In this document: positions 1-10,510 of the stretch, piece after piece
Layout of the letters: every line of letters starts with the position of its first letter
How positions within the stretch are numbered: position 1 is the stretch's first letter
Assembly: GCA_040878325.1 (NCBI GenBank)
Contig: JBBDMM010000001.1
Span: 1-64,000, forward strand
Origin: Acidimicrobiia bacterium
GTDB taxonomy: Bacteria > Actinomycetota > Acidimicrobiia > Spongiisociales > UBA11373
Length of the DNA: 64,000 nt
Reading direction: 5' to 3'
Notes under the pieces: model-generated
Databases searched by the model: none
The model's input: the letters and a program-made list of their open reading frames with translations, nothing else
What the model was told of the DNA's origin: nothing
Made by a program: the position numbers and the translations under genes

Positions 1-19
1 ACCCTTGGGACCTGCTACG

Positions 20-55
<36 letters not shown>

Positions 56-594
56 GCCTTGCCGTCGATATGGACTCTTGGGCAAGATAAGCCTGTTATC
101 CCCGGGGTACCTTTTAGCCGATGAGCCACGGCGCTTCCACATGCCGCCGTGGGATCACTAGGCCCTGCTTTCGCATCTGCTCGACTTGTAGGTCTCGCAG
201 TTAAGCTCCCTTGTGCCCTTACACTCAACGTCCGATTGCCAACCGGACTGAGGGAACCTTTGGGCGCCTCCGTTACATTTTAGGAGGCCACCACCCCAGT
301 GAAACTGCCCGCCAGGCAATGTCCCTGATCCGGATAACGGATCGAGGTTAGAAGCCCAGAATGTCAAGGGTGGTATTTCAAGGTTGACTCCACGAAAGCT
401 AGCGCCTCCGCTTCCAAGTCTCCCACCTATCCTACACATAACACACCAAACTCCAATGCCAAGCTGCAGTAAAGGTCCCGGGGTCTTTCCGTCCTGTCGC
501 AGGTAGTGAGCATCTTCACTCACATTGCAATTTCGCCGAGTCCGTGGTTGAGACAGCGCCCAAGTCGTTGCGCCATTCGTGCAGGTCGGAACTT

Positions 595-1352
595 CATCGA
601 TTTCCTCTGTTTCCAGAGGCGACAGACTATGCCTTCATCTCAGAACGATTGCTCAATATCACTCATCGAGTAGCGACGAACCCCACTGGGGTTCATGGCG
701 CCCGCCAGGCGGGCGATCATCTTGAGCCCGTTGGGCTCGAGGTGCGCTTCCTCCAGCATCAGCATGCAGACTTGCTCGAGGAGCTCCACATCTGCTTGCT
801 TCGCTGACACGAGTGGCCAACTATCGAAATGCGGAAGAATACGACTCACGATCTGTGAGACGCTCCTGCATTCCCACTTGATCGTTTGATCGCTCGTATC
901 GGGCCGGATCGAGCCGCAAGCGAAGTACGAGTGGATGAGATCCACGACTTGCCGGCGGTCTTCGTTCTGGCTGATCGATACGCTCGGTCGGACCTCCCAC
1001 CCAACCCTCAGACGAGGTTTTGGGGAGATCGACACCGAGAAGCATCCTTCGCCATCGAAGTAACCACTGATGTATGACGGAACATCGAGTCGACTGTTCT
1101 GAGAGCCCGCGTGTTGCCCCGGCGGTAGATTTGCCATCCCCGCAACATATGTCGCGGGTGTGACAGTCACCGGAGCCTCTCCCTTTCGGGATCAGTCGTT
1201 ACGGGGCCATGCCGAGTCATCTCGACAGAGGGCTTCCCACGGCATCGCCCGCCGACTCTCGCCTCGTCCTTGACACGAGGCAGTCGGTGAGGGTTTCGCC
1301 GTTATGAGCGGGGTTGTTGTGCGAGGTCGCCCTCGCACCGGGCAATTCAATT
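595..1352 (-). mobile_element. Group I intron at 23S position 1951 (L1951), 758 nt, encodes a homing endonuclease
   Basis: The minus-strand 23S text is continuous with E. coli up to U1951 (base 1353), breaks, and resumes at A1952 (base 594). The intron follows group I rules. The 5' exon ends in U, and its UCGGGU (1353-1358) pairs with the internal guide GCCCGG (1338-1343) with a terminal U-G wobble. The last intron base is G (595). A P7 pair can be formed between GACUGU near 1161-1167 and AUAGUC near 624-629, inside an S-like AAGGCATAGTCTG. A P9 hairpin CCTCTG-GAAA-CAGAGG occupies 604-619. The endonuclease ORF sits between the two P7 strands, probably in the P8 loop. The same insertion site carries a group I intron in Coxiella burnetii (established knowledge). 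Splicing is inferred, not shown. Confidence 0.9.
640..1137 (-). CDS. LAGLIDADG homing endonuclease, intron-encoded
   Basis: A protein of about 165 aa read from ATG at 1137; a GTG at 1170 would add 11 residues but overlaps the P7 strand of the intron. It has one LAGLIDADG-type helix, YISGYFDGEGCF (about residues 21-32), whose Asp-Gly supplies the metal-binding acid. It is followed by the beta-strand pattern typical of the family (RLRVGWEVRPSVSISQ). A single motif means it should act as a homodimer, like I-CreI-type enzymes of rRNA introns. Its expected role is to cut intronless 23S genes at the L1951 site and so promote intron homing. The stop codon at 640-642 abuts the conserved S element, showing close packing of ORF and ribozyme. 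Base composition is visibly less GC-rich than nearby protein genes, which fits mobile origin. The frame is open and looks intact. Confidence 0.9.
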   Translation of the reverse strand: MANLPPGQHAGSQNSRLDVPSYISGYFDGEGCFSVSISPKPRLRVGWEVRPSVSISQNEDRRQVVDLIHSYFACGSIRPDTSDQTIKWECRSVSQIVSRILPHFDSWPLVSAKQADVELLEQVCMLMLEEAHLEPNGLKMIARLAGAMNPSGVRRYSMSDIEQSF

Positions 1353-1380
1353 ACCCGACAAGGAATTTCGCTACCTTAGG

Positions 1381-1660
1381 CACGTTGTTACTCCCCTCTC
1401 CGAAGAGAGAGTGGCGAGGACATTTCTGCCTCACTCCCTATGTCGCCATAGGGGTCGGACTGTCTCATCGCCGCTGATGCGGCGCCTGGCGTACAGTCTC
1501 TGAGGATCCCTTTACGGTTTCCTGCTGATTGTCCGCACCGGACGGATTGTCACTGCTCATGGTCGCACCCTATTGGCCGGGTGCGACACGAACTAGTACC
1601 GCCGGATGCTCGGATGTTCCAGCATATAGCCAGGTTTACCAACCGCCAGTTGGTATTCCA
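1381..1660 (-). mobile_element. Group I intron at 23S position 1923 (L1923), 280 nt, no ORF
   Basis: The insertion splits helix 69 of the 23S rRNA after U1923 (base 1661); the exon resumes with CCTAAGG at 1380. Core elements are very clear on the minus strand: Q-like AATCAGCAGG (1521-1530), R CTCAGAGACTGTAC (1491-1504), P8 GCCGC-loop-GCGGC (1470-1483) and S GAGACAGTCC (1457-1466). AGACTGT and ACAGTCC pair as P7. The internal guide GCGGTT (1641-1646) pairs perfectly with exon AACCGU (1661-1666), with U-G at the splice site, and the intron ends in G (1381). A hairpin at 1562-1587 (GTCGCACCC/GGGTGCGAC) fits P2, and a UUCG-capped stem near 1390-1412 fits P9. No protein is encoded, so mobility would need an endonuclease supplied from elsewhere or loss of a former one. 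Confidence 0.93.
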
Positions 1661-2616
1661 ACGGTTATAGTTACCGCCGCCGTTTACCGGGGCTTAAATT
1701 CAGAGCTTCGCCACCGAAGTGGCTAACCCCTCCTCTTGACCTTCCGGCACCGGGCAGGCGTCACAGCGTATACGTCGTCTTGCGACTTAGCACGCTGCTG
1801 TGTTTTTAGTAAACAGTCGCTTGGGCCTAGTCACTGCGGCCCCCTCCGGCTCGAGGACGCAAAGTCCTCTAACCGTACTGGGGCGCCCCTTATCCCTAGG
1901 TTACGGGGCAATTTTGCCGAGTTCCTTAACCACGGTTATCTCGCGCGCCTTAGTATTCTCTACTTGTCCACCTGTGTCGGTTTGGGGTACGGGCACCTCG
2001 TGCACTCGCTAGAAGGTTTTCTCGACGGCTTGGGCGTTCAGCAGCTTCTCCTAAAAGCGGATCGGCATCGCACCTCAGGCTTTTTGTGAGATCCGGATTT
2101 ACCTGGACCTCGCCCTACATGCTTACCCCGGGTCAACCAACGCCCGGGTCTGCTTACCCTTCCGTGTCACTCCATCGCTGGCCTACTACCAGCTGGGTCG
2201 GTAGGCCCCGAAGGGCTTTCCTTAGCAAACTGGATTCGGCCTTGGCGCGCACGTGGTGGTACCGGAATATCAACCGGTTATCCATCGACTACGCCTCACG
2301 GCCTCGCCTTAGGCCCCGACTAACCCTGGGCGGACGAGCCTTCCCCAGGAAACCTTGGACTTTCGGCGGGGGAGATTCTCACTCCCCTCTCGCTACTCAT
2401 GCCGACATTCTCACTCCAGCGGCCTCCACGGCTGGCTCACGCCGCCGCTTCGCTGGCCGCTCGACGCTCTCCTACCGAATCCACCGCCTGGACTCGATCC
2501 CGAAGGACCGAGTCGAGCTTGATGGATTCCCGCAGCTTCGGTGCTGGACTTGAGCCCCGTTACATTTTCCGCGCAGAACCACTCGACCAGTGAGCTGTTA
2601 CGCACTCTTTCAAGGA

Positions 2617-2647
<31 letters not shown>

Positions 2648-3217
2648 TTATGCAATTCCACATCGTTTCCCACTTAGTCCAGACTTAGGGACCTTAGCTG
2701 GCGATCTGGGCTGTTTCCCTTTTGACCAAAGAAGCTCATCCCCCATGGTCTGACTGCCGCGCTGTGGCACGTTGGAATTCGGAGTTTGAGTGGGGTCGGT
2801 AAGCTTGTAGGCCCCCTTACCCAATCAGTGCTCTACCTCCAACGTGGAACACGCGACGCTAGCCCTAAAGCTATTTCGGAGAGAACCAGCTATCGCCGGG
2901 TTTGCTTGGCCTTTCACCCCTATCCACAGGTCATCCCCCAAGTTTTCAACCTTGGTGGGTTCGGGCCTCCACGAGGTCTTACCCTCGATTCACCCTGCCC
3001 ATGGATAGATCACCCGGCTTCGGGTCTAGAGCACGCGACTAGACGCCCTATTAAGACTCGCTTTCGCTGCGGCTACGGCTAACGCCTTAACCTTGCCACG
3101 TACTGCTAACTCGTCGGCTCATTCTTCAAAAGGCAGGCCGTCAGATCACCGAAGTGATCCTCCGACTGCTTGTAGGTAAGCGGTTTCAGGTTCTATTTCA
3201 CTCCCCTCACCGGGGTG

Positions 3218-3259
<42 letters not shown>

Positions 3260-3506
3260 TGGGGAGTACTTAGCCTTACGAGGTGGTCCTCGCAGATTCA
3301 CACGGGATTTCACGGGCCCCGTGCTACTTGGGAACTCCATTAGGAGCTCAGTGCGTTTTCGCCTACAGGGCTGTTACCTCCTATGGCCTACCTTTCCAGG
3401 TATGTTCGGCTAACGCCTGAGTTTGTAACTCCTCGACGGACCCGGTGGTCCGTCAGATGGCTCCCACAACCCCAGCACGACAACGGCACCGGCCTATCAC
3501 GCCGTG

Positions 3507-3548
<42 letters not shown>

Positions 3549-3785
3549 GTCGCTATTGCTTTCCTCTCCTCGGGGTACTGAGATGTTTCAATTCCCCCGG
3601 TTACCTCTTCCGGTCCTATATATTCAGACCGGAGTGACTGGGCATTACCCCAGACGGGTTTCCCCATTCGGAAATCCCCGGATCAAAACCTGCTTGGCGG
3701 TTCACCGGGGCTTATCGCAGCCTGCTACGTCCTTCATCGGCTCCCAGCGCCAAGGCATCCACCGCAAACCCTTAGTAGCTTGAAT

Positions 3786-4002
3786 CATGTGAATACAAGA
3801 CGCTTGTGCTCGCTATGCAGTTCTCAAGGTGCCAGAGTGAATCAGTGCCAGGTGGCTCTGACTCCCTCACGACTAAACAGTGTGCCCACGCCGGCGATCG
3901 ATCCCATCGGGCCGAAGCCACGATCGGATCTCAACGATTCGAAATGAATAGCCAGTTCATTGACTAGAAGCTCGAGGTCACTAGGACCTCAATTGCTCCT
4001 TA
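3786..4002 (-). other. 16S-23S internal transcribed spacer, no tRNA
   Basis: About 217 nt lie between the 16S 3' end and the 23S 5' end. No cloverleaf with a T-loop could be found, so tRNA-Ile and tRNA-Ala are absent. The minus-strand motif GGCACCTTGAGAACTGCATAG (3813-3833, shown from its first base) resembles the leader motif at 5736-5762 and the conserved actinobacterial rRNA antitermination/processing segment. Confidence 0.85.
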
Positions 4003-5530
<1,528 letters not shown>

Positions 5531-5735
5531 GAAAGATCCGGGTCCGAAGACCCAGAATCCTCAGTTGTTCGAGTTTGGTTGTGGGTGTCTGGCCAAACCG
5601 TTCACCCACGTCTGACATCAGATCGTTGTCTCTGACATCCGGTGCCGGATCGCTCCAGCACCTTCTACTCGAGTACGGCCTCCCCAGACGCGACGGGACG
5701 AACCCACCTTGTCGGGAGAGGCAAAACTGGCTTTT

Positions 5736-5762
5736 GGCACACTGTTTAGTTGTCAAGGAGCC
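5736..5762 (-). promoter_or_regulatory. rRNA leader antitermination-like motif
   Basis: The minus strand carries CTCCTTGACAACTAAACAGTGTGCC. It resembles the CTTTGAGAACTCAACAGTGTGCC segment common in actinobacterial rRNA leaders, which is thought to act in NusB/boxA-type antitermination or processing. A related copy sits in the 16S-23S spacer. The rest of the leader (5531-5735) has short inverted repeats such as GGGTCCGAAGACCC near 5540-5553 and no gene. Confidence 0.6.
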
Positions 5763-5820
5763 AGACACTCCGAAGTCCCAGGGCACGCGCGCTCGTCGCT
5801 GAGTCCCGGGAGGGACCAGA

Positions 5821-5848
5821 ACTGTAGCACCGGGCCGGAACTCGTCAA
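5821..5848 (-). promoter_or_regulatory. rrn operon promoter
   Basis: Minus-strand TTGACG (5843-5848) and TACAGT (5821-5826) are separated by 16 bp, close to the sigma-70/HrdB consensus. They lie upstream of the leader motif and 16S. The divergent plus-strand gene begins at 5960, so this gap holds only promoter elements. Transcription start would be near 5814. Confidence 0.7.
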
Positions 5849-5959
5849 AGACCGTGCGGGCCCAGCACCACATCGGTCTCCAACTCCCCCGCTTGAGTCG
5901 GCATTCCCCGAGCCGGCGTGATTATTCTCTGGCGCCGTGCAACACCGGAGGGGAGATCC

Positions 5960-6682
5960 GTGACTGAATCAACCGTTGGGCCAGCCTGGAGACGGGTCGC
6001 CGCGATCGTCGCGGTGGGGATGGCGCTCTGGGTGATCATCATCACCCTCGCGTCTGGAGAGATCATCCCGCCGGTCATCATCATCGGCGTCGCCTTCATC
6101 GTCGCCTGGGGGTTCACCCGGTGGCGCCCCAACCGGATCACCTTCGGCGTCTTCGGTGGGATCGGACTCGCAACGATCCTGACCAGCATCCCCTATGTCG
6201 TGGACGATCTCAGCCACCCGGAATCTGCGATCGGGTTCAACATCACCCTCATGACCCTGCTGGCTTCCATCCTGGCGATACTCGTGGCGGTCGCGGCGTG
6301 GCGTCCCCTGTCCGCTCGGGCCGCTTCGCTCTCTTGGATCGGCGCCGCCATCATCCTGCTCGCAGGCACCGTGGTCAGCGTCGTGCTCGCCCTCGGCCTC
6401 GAGGACGATCCGACGGCGGCCGGTGATATCCGGCTCGCGGCCGACGTCGCCGAATGGGTGCCCGATTCACTCAGCGCTACCGCCGGCACTGTTGCGGTCT
6501 ACGTAGACAACAAGGATTCAATCCGGCATACCTTCGCGATCGAAGCGCTCGATCTCGAACTCGAGTTGCCGGCCTCTACCGGCCGCCGCATCGAGTTCAA
6601 CGCCCCGGCAGGGTCGTACGAGTTCATCTGCACCGTGCCGGGCCATGAGAACATGGTCGGCACCCTCGTCGTCGGCGGCTGA
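5960..6682 (+). CDS. Membrane protein with C-terminal cupredoxin (blue copper) domain
   Basis: A 240-aa protein. GTG at 5960 is chosen because AGGGGAG stands just upstream at 5949-5955; an upstream GTG at 5918 lacks such a site. The first ~145 residues hold several hydrophobic helices (for example WVIIITLASGEIIPPVIIIG and ASILAILVAVAAW). The last ~95 residues read as a plastocyanin-like fold with type-1 copper ligands: His in SIRHTF, then Cys, His and Met in FICTVPGHENM. The copper domain would face outside the membrane. Likely role: electron transfer or copper handling linked to respiration, but no oxidase subunit lies nearby, so the partner is unknown. Ends 40 bp before tyrS and may be co-transcribed with it. 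Confidence 0.8.
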   Translation: MTESTVGPAWRRVAAIVAVGMALWVIIITLASGEIIPPVIIIGVAFIVAWGFTRWRPNRITFGVFGGIGLATILTSIPYVVDDLSHPESAIGFNITLMTLLASILAILVAVAAWRPLSARAASLSWIGAAIILLAGTVVSVVLALGLEDDPTAAGDIRLAADVAEWVPDSLSATAGTVAVYVDNKDSIRHTFAIEALDLELELPASTGRRIEFNAPAGSYEFICTVPGHENMVGTLVVGG

Positions 6683-6722
6683 CCCTCGGGGGGCCCACCA
6701 CCGTCGCTACCCTGCGGCGTCG

Positions 6723-8003
6723 ATGGCCCACCCCCTAGACACACTCGCCGAGCGCGGCTTCGTCCAGGACGTCACCGACGTCGAGGGCCTGCGCGGCCTC
6801 CTGGCCGACGAGAAGGTCACCTTCTACTACGGGGCCGATCCCTCTGGATCGTCGCTCCACATCGGGAACCTGCTCGGACTGATGGCCATGGCCTGGCTGC
6901 AACGCGCGGGGCATCGCCCCATTGCCCTAGTAGGAGGTGGCACCGGCCGGATCGGTGACCCCTCCGGGCGCGACGGGGAGAGAGAACTGCTGGCCGACGA
7001 CCAGATCGCGGCCAACGTCGAGCGGCTCCGCGATCAGATGAGCCGAATCGTCGATCTCTCCGATCCCGAGTCGGGCTTGCTCATCGACAACGACCAATGG
7101 TTGCGAGGGCTCCGACTCGTCGACTTTCTCAGAGACGTCGGCAAGCATTTTTCGGTCAACCAGATGATCGCCCGTGAGTCGGTGCGACGACGCCTCGAGG
7201 AGCGCGAGCACGGCATCTCGTTCACCGAGTTCTCGTACCAGCTGCTGCAGTCCTTCGACTTTGCCCACCTGTATGAAATCGAGGGGTGTCGCCTGCAGAT
7301 AGGCGGCTCCGACCAGTGGGGCAACATCACCGCCGGGGTCGAGCTGACCCGGCGCCTTCACGGTGCGAAGGTGTTCGGCCTCGTCTGGCCGCTGGTCGAA
7401 CGATCCGACGGCAAGAAGTTCGCCAAGTCGTCGGGCGAAGCGGTGTGGCTTGCCGCCGACGAGACCAGCCCTTATGCCTACTACCAATGGTTCCTCAACG
7501 TCCCCGACGCCGACGTCGGCAGGTTCCTCCGGCTGTACACGTTCCTGCCGCTCGACGAGATCGCCGAACTGGAGGCGGCGACCTTCGAGGATGCGGCGGC
7601 CCGCCCCGCGCAGCGTTCACTGGCCACCGAGGCCACCCGGATAATGCACGGCGACAAGGGCCTCGCCGAGGCGCAACGCGCTTCCGACGCGCTCTTTGGC
7701 GACCGTCCCTTCGCCGACCTCGACGAACGAACCCTTTCCGACGCCTTCGACTCGGCTCCTTCGACGGAGTTGGCAGCGTCGGCTCTCAAAGAGGGCGTGG
7801 GGGTTCTCGAGGCCCTGGTCGCAGCCGGCGCGGCGGCGTCGAACGGGGAGGCCAAGCGCCTCGTCACTCAAGGTGGCGTCCAGATCAACAACGCCATCGT
7901 CGACGATCCGGCCCGTGCGATCGGCCCGAAGGATCTCCTTGGTGATGGCACGGTCGTGCTGCGCGTCGGCAAGAAGAGGTACTTCCTGCTGAGATTCCGC
8001 TAG
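6723..8003 (+). CDS. tyrS: Tyrosyl-tRNA synthetase
   Basis: A class I aminoacyl-tRNA synthetase of 426 aa charging tRNA-Tyr in the cytoplasm. It shows the HIGH-equivalent HIGN (about residue 45), the TyrRS signature GGSDQWGN (about 195), the KMSKS-equivalent KFAKSSG and a C-terminal S4-like RNA-binding domain (EAKRLVTQGGVQIN). Length matches bacterial TyrRS. ATG at 6723 starts just before conserved family sequence; no strong Shine-Dalgarno is seen. No T-box leader precedes it. Its TAG stop shares the palindrome CTAG with the stop of the convergent PBP gene, so the two ORFs overlap by 4 bases. Confidence 0.96.
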   Translation: MAHPLDTLAERGFVQDVTDVEGLRGLLADEKVTFYYGADPSGSSLHIGNLLGLMAMAWLQRAGHRPIALVGGGTGRIGDPSGRDGERELLADDQIAANVERLRDQMSRIVDLSDPESGLLIDNDQWLRGLRLVDFLRDVGKHFSVNQMIARESVRRRLEEREHGISFTEFSYQLLQSFDFAHLYEIEGCRLQIGGSDQWGNITAGVELTRRLHGAKVFGLVWPLVERSDGKKFAKSSGEAVWLAADETSPYAYYQWFLNVPDADVGRFLRLYTFLPLDEIAELEAATFEDAAARPAQRSLATEATRIMHGDKGLAEAQRASDALFGDRPFADLDERTLSDAFDSAPSTELAASALKEGVGVLEALVAAGAAASNGEAKRLVTQGGVQINNAIVDDPARAIGPKDLLGDGTVVLRVGKKRYFLLRFR

Positions 8004-10378
8004 CCGGCGGGCTGCACCCAGATGGTCGCCCTCCCGGTGACCGGCTCTCCCGGCCCCGGCATCTGTGCCCACACTCGATACGGCTCCACCGAGGCGTTCG
8101 GGTCGGCCACGACGATCACGGTCACTTCTTGCCCGACCGCGGTCAACCGCTCGGTTGCGTCCGAACGATGGCGACCGAGTACGTCCGGGGCGATCGTGCC
8201 GGGTTCGGGCCCCGCCACGACCAGTTCCACCTTCGATCCGATCGGAAGCTCCGACCCCGGGGCAGGGAATTGCCCGATCACGGTGCCCGGGACTTGCGGC
8301 ACGTCGGCCCAGAGCAGCGAGATCGTGTATCCGGCGGCCTCGAGCACCGATACCGCATCAACGATCGTGTAGGTGCCGACTCCAGGCACCGTTCCGTCGG
8401 CGAGGATTGCCAGACCCTCGGGGTTGTGGATCGGGCAAACGATTCGGGGCACGGACGACGCCTGAAGCTGGATATCGGCGACATTCGACCGGGGACAGAG
8501 GGGACCGGCGAGGAACCCGGTGGTCACATCGATCTTTACGGTCACCATGTCGTTGCTGCCCGCTTCGGGGGCGTCTGAATACCCGACGCCGCCAAGCGCG
8601 GCGATGCCAAAACGCGACCAGATCTGCGCCGGCCAGGTTCCTCCGGTGACTGTGAAGGGTGTGTTGGGGGCGACCATCGGTTTGTTGCCCTCGGCGAAGC
8701 CAACCCAAACTGCGGCGACCAACTCGGGCGTGTACCCGACGAACCAGGCATCGTGGGTGGCTTCGGTCGTGCCCGACTTGCCGGCAATCGGCCGACCGAT
8801 CTTTGCTTGCTGACCGGTCCCCCGACGAACCGTCTCGGTGAGCGTCGCCGTCACCTGCTGGGCCACGAATTCGTCCAGAACCCGCTCGAAGGTGGGGAGA
8901 TGCTCGTAGATCACCCGGCCATCGCGATCCTCGATTCGGCTCACGAGCACCGGGTCCACCTTGATGCCATCGTTGGCGAAGGTCCCGTAGGCGGCCGCCA
9001 TGTCGAACACGGTCACCTCTTCGGTGCCGAGAACAATCGACGGCACTGCGGCCAGGTCGGCGGTGATGCCCATCTCCTTGGCCAGAGCGACCACACGGTC
9101 GGCCCCGATCAGGTGAATCAGGTGGGCGTAGGGCACATTGACCGAGAAGACGGTCGCCTCCAGCAGCGAGAGACCCGGGAAGTAGGCGTCCTTGTGGTTA
9201 CGCACCGTCCACACCTCGTCGGCGGTACGGATGTAGGCGGCCCGTCCGCCGGGCCAGGTGCTGTCGAGCTCGATCCCGTACTCGAGGGCGGCGGCCAGGG
9301 TGAACGGCTTGAAGGCAGAGCCGGGCTGCCGCCTCCCCTGCGTTGCAAGGTTGAACTGACCGATGGGGTCGGAGGCGTCGTAGAAGCCGTCCCCGCCGAC
9401 GATGGCGAGGACATGGCCGTTGCGGGGATCGATGGCAACCAGTGCCGCCGCCGGGCCGTCATCTGGAAGCACCGAGGCGATCGCCGCTTCCGCCGCCATC
9501 TGAACGGCAGGGTCGATGGTCGTGTAGATCGTCAGCCCGCCGGTGGTGAGCGCCTCGTACCGGTCGTCGGCGGTCGCCCCGAGCGCCGGGTTCTCGAGCA
9601 GTCTTCGGCGCACCTCGTCGGTGAAGTAGGGGAACCTCATCAGGTCGGATACGCCCCGAACGGCCAGGTCGAGAGGCTCCGCGGATGCCTCGGTGGCAGC
9701 CGACTGGTCGATCCACCCGAGGCCGACCATCTCGGCGAGCACCAGATCACGCCGCGCCATCGCCTCGACTGGATGCTCATAAGGGTTCAGATCCGACGGG
9801 GCGAGGATCAGGCCGGCGAGCAACGACGACTGGCCGAGGCTCAATGATCCCACCGGGAGTCCGAAGTACCGCTTGGCGGCGGCGCTCACCCCGTACGCCC
9901 CTTCACCGAGATAGATGGTGTTGAGGTAACGCTCGAGGATCTCCTCCTTGGTGAGGGTGGTCTCGAGCTGGAGGGCGAGGCCGATCTCTTCAGCCTTGCG
10001 CTCGAGGGTGAGATCATCCGAGAGGAGCACGTTCTTGACGTACTGCTGGGTGATCGTCGATCCGCCTTCGACCACGGCCCCCGCCTCGATATTCTCCCGG
10101 GTGGCCCGCGCCACCGCTCTCACATCGACCCCGTTGTGGATCCAGAAGCGGCGGTCTTCGATGGCGACGACGGCATCGACCAGATGTTTGGGCAGATCGG
10201 AGTACGCAACGAGCTGACGGTCTTCCTCTGCGTGCCACTCGGCCAATACCGAGCCATCGGCCGCAAGGACCGTCGTGGTGAGGCCGCCCGCTCCAATCCC
10301 CGGATCCTCGATTGGTGTCACCGAGCAGGCAGTGGCGATCAGCGCGATCCCCAGCGCACCCACCCCGAGGCGAGGCAT
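8000..10378 (-). CDS. Class A penicillin-binding protein (transglycosylase/transpeptidase), possibly lipid-anchored
   Basis: A peptidoglycan polymerase of 792 aa. The N-terminal GT51 domain has EDRRFWIHNGVD, GGSTITQQYVKN and RKAEEI. The transpeptidase domain has the serine motif SAFK, the SVN motif (VFSVNVPYA) and KSGT. The C terminus carries two PASTA-like repeats (QVPGTVIGQFPAPGSELPIG and a second copy). ATG at 10378 is chosen because GGAGAA precedes it; this gives a very short N terminus, MPRLGVGALGIALIATAC, that resembles a lipoprotein signal ending in A-T-A-C rather than the usual transmembrane helix. That anchor is an inference. It overlaps tyrS tail to tail by 4 bp and should be transcribed alone. 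Confidence 0.92.
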   Translation of the reverse strand: MPRLGVGALGIALIATACSVTPIEDPGIGAGGLTTTVLAADGSVLAEWHAEEDRQLVAYSDLPKHLVDAVVAIEDRRFWIHNGVDVRAVARATRENIEAGAVVEGGSTITQQYVKNVLLSDDLTLERKAEEIGLALQLETTLTKEEILERYLNTIYLGEGAYGVSAAAKRYFGLPVGSLSLGQSSLLAGLILAPSDLNPYEHPVEAMARRDLVLAEMVGLGWIDQSAATEASAEPLDLAVRGVSDLMRFPYFTDEVRRRLLENPALGATADDRYEALTTGGLTIYTTIDPAVQMAAEAAIASVLPDDGPAAALVAIDPRNGHVLAIVGGDGFYDASDPIGQFNLATQGRRQPGSAFKPFTLAAALEYGIELDSTWPGGRAAYIRTADEVWTVRNHKDAYFPGLSLLEATVFSVNVPYAHLIHLIGADRVVALAKEMGITADLAAVPSIVLGTEEVTVFDMAAAYGTFANDGIKVDPVLVSRIEDRDGRVIYEHLPTFERVLDEFVAQQVTATLTETVRRGTGQQAKIGRPIAGKSGTTEATHDAWFVGYTPELVAAVWVGFAEGNKPMVAPNTPFTVTGGTWPAQIWSRFGIAALGGVGYSDAPEAGSNDMVTVKIDVTTGFLAGPLCPRSNVADIQLQASSVPRIVCPIHNPEGLAILADGTVPGVGTYTIVDAVSVLEAAGYTISLLWADVPQVPGTVIGQFPAPGSELPIGSKVELVVAGPEPGTIAPDVLGRHRSDATERLTAVGQEVTVIVVADPNASVEPYRVWAQMPGPGEPVTGRATIWVQPAG

Positions 10379-10464
10379 CGGTCGTGTTTCTCCGTGGGCC
10401 ACGATAGTGACCACACCCTTTGAAACCGCGTCAATCGGGCGAGGGGGTGAGCGCTCGCCCCGGG

Positions 10465-10499
10465 ATCAGGTTTCAGCTTGCGACAAGCCGAAACCTGAT
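10465..10499. terminator. Long stem-loop between mpg and the PBP gene
   Basis: ATCAGGTTTC-A-GCTTG pairs with CAAGC-C-GAAACCTGAT around a 3-nt loop, with one A/C mismatch. It lies 12 bases after the mpg stop on the minus strand, where the infC-pheST-argF-mpg operon should end. No U-run follows, so termination is inferred from position and stability. A second GGGCGAG/CTCGCCC stem lies at about 10437-10460. Confidence 0.5.
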
Positions 10500-10510
10500 G
10501 AAGCCAGCGC

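Noticed and set aside
158-523. Open frames inside the rRNA genes other than the endonuclease
   Set aside because: They lie in conserved rRNA sequence and match no protein family; only the intron ORF has a real domain.
3786-4002. tRNA genes in the rRNA spacer
   Set aside because: No cloverleaf or GTTCRANNC T-loop found.
6683-6722. T-box leader before tyrS
   Set aside because: The 40-bp gap is too short and lacks the T-box sequence.
8753-9847. 364-codon open frame on the plus strand
   Set aside because: Antisense to the PBP gene; composition of a shadow frame.
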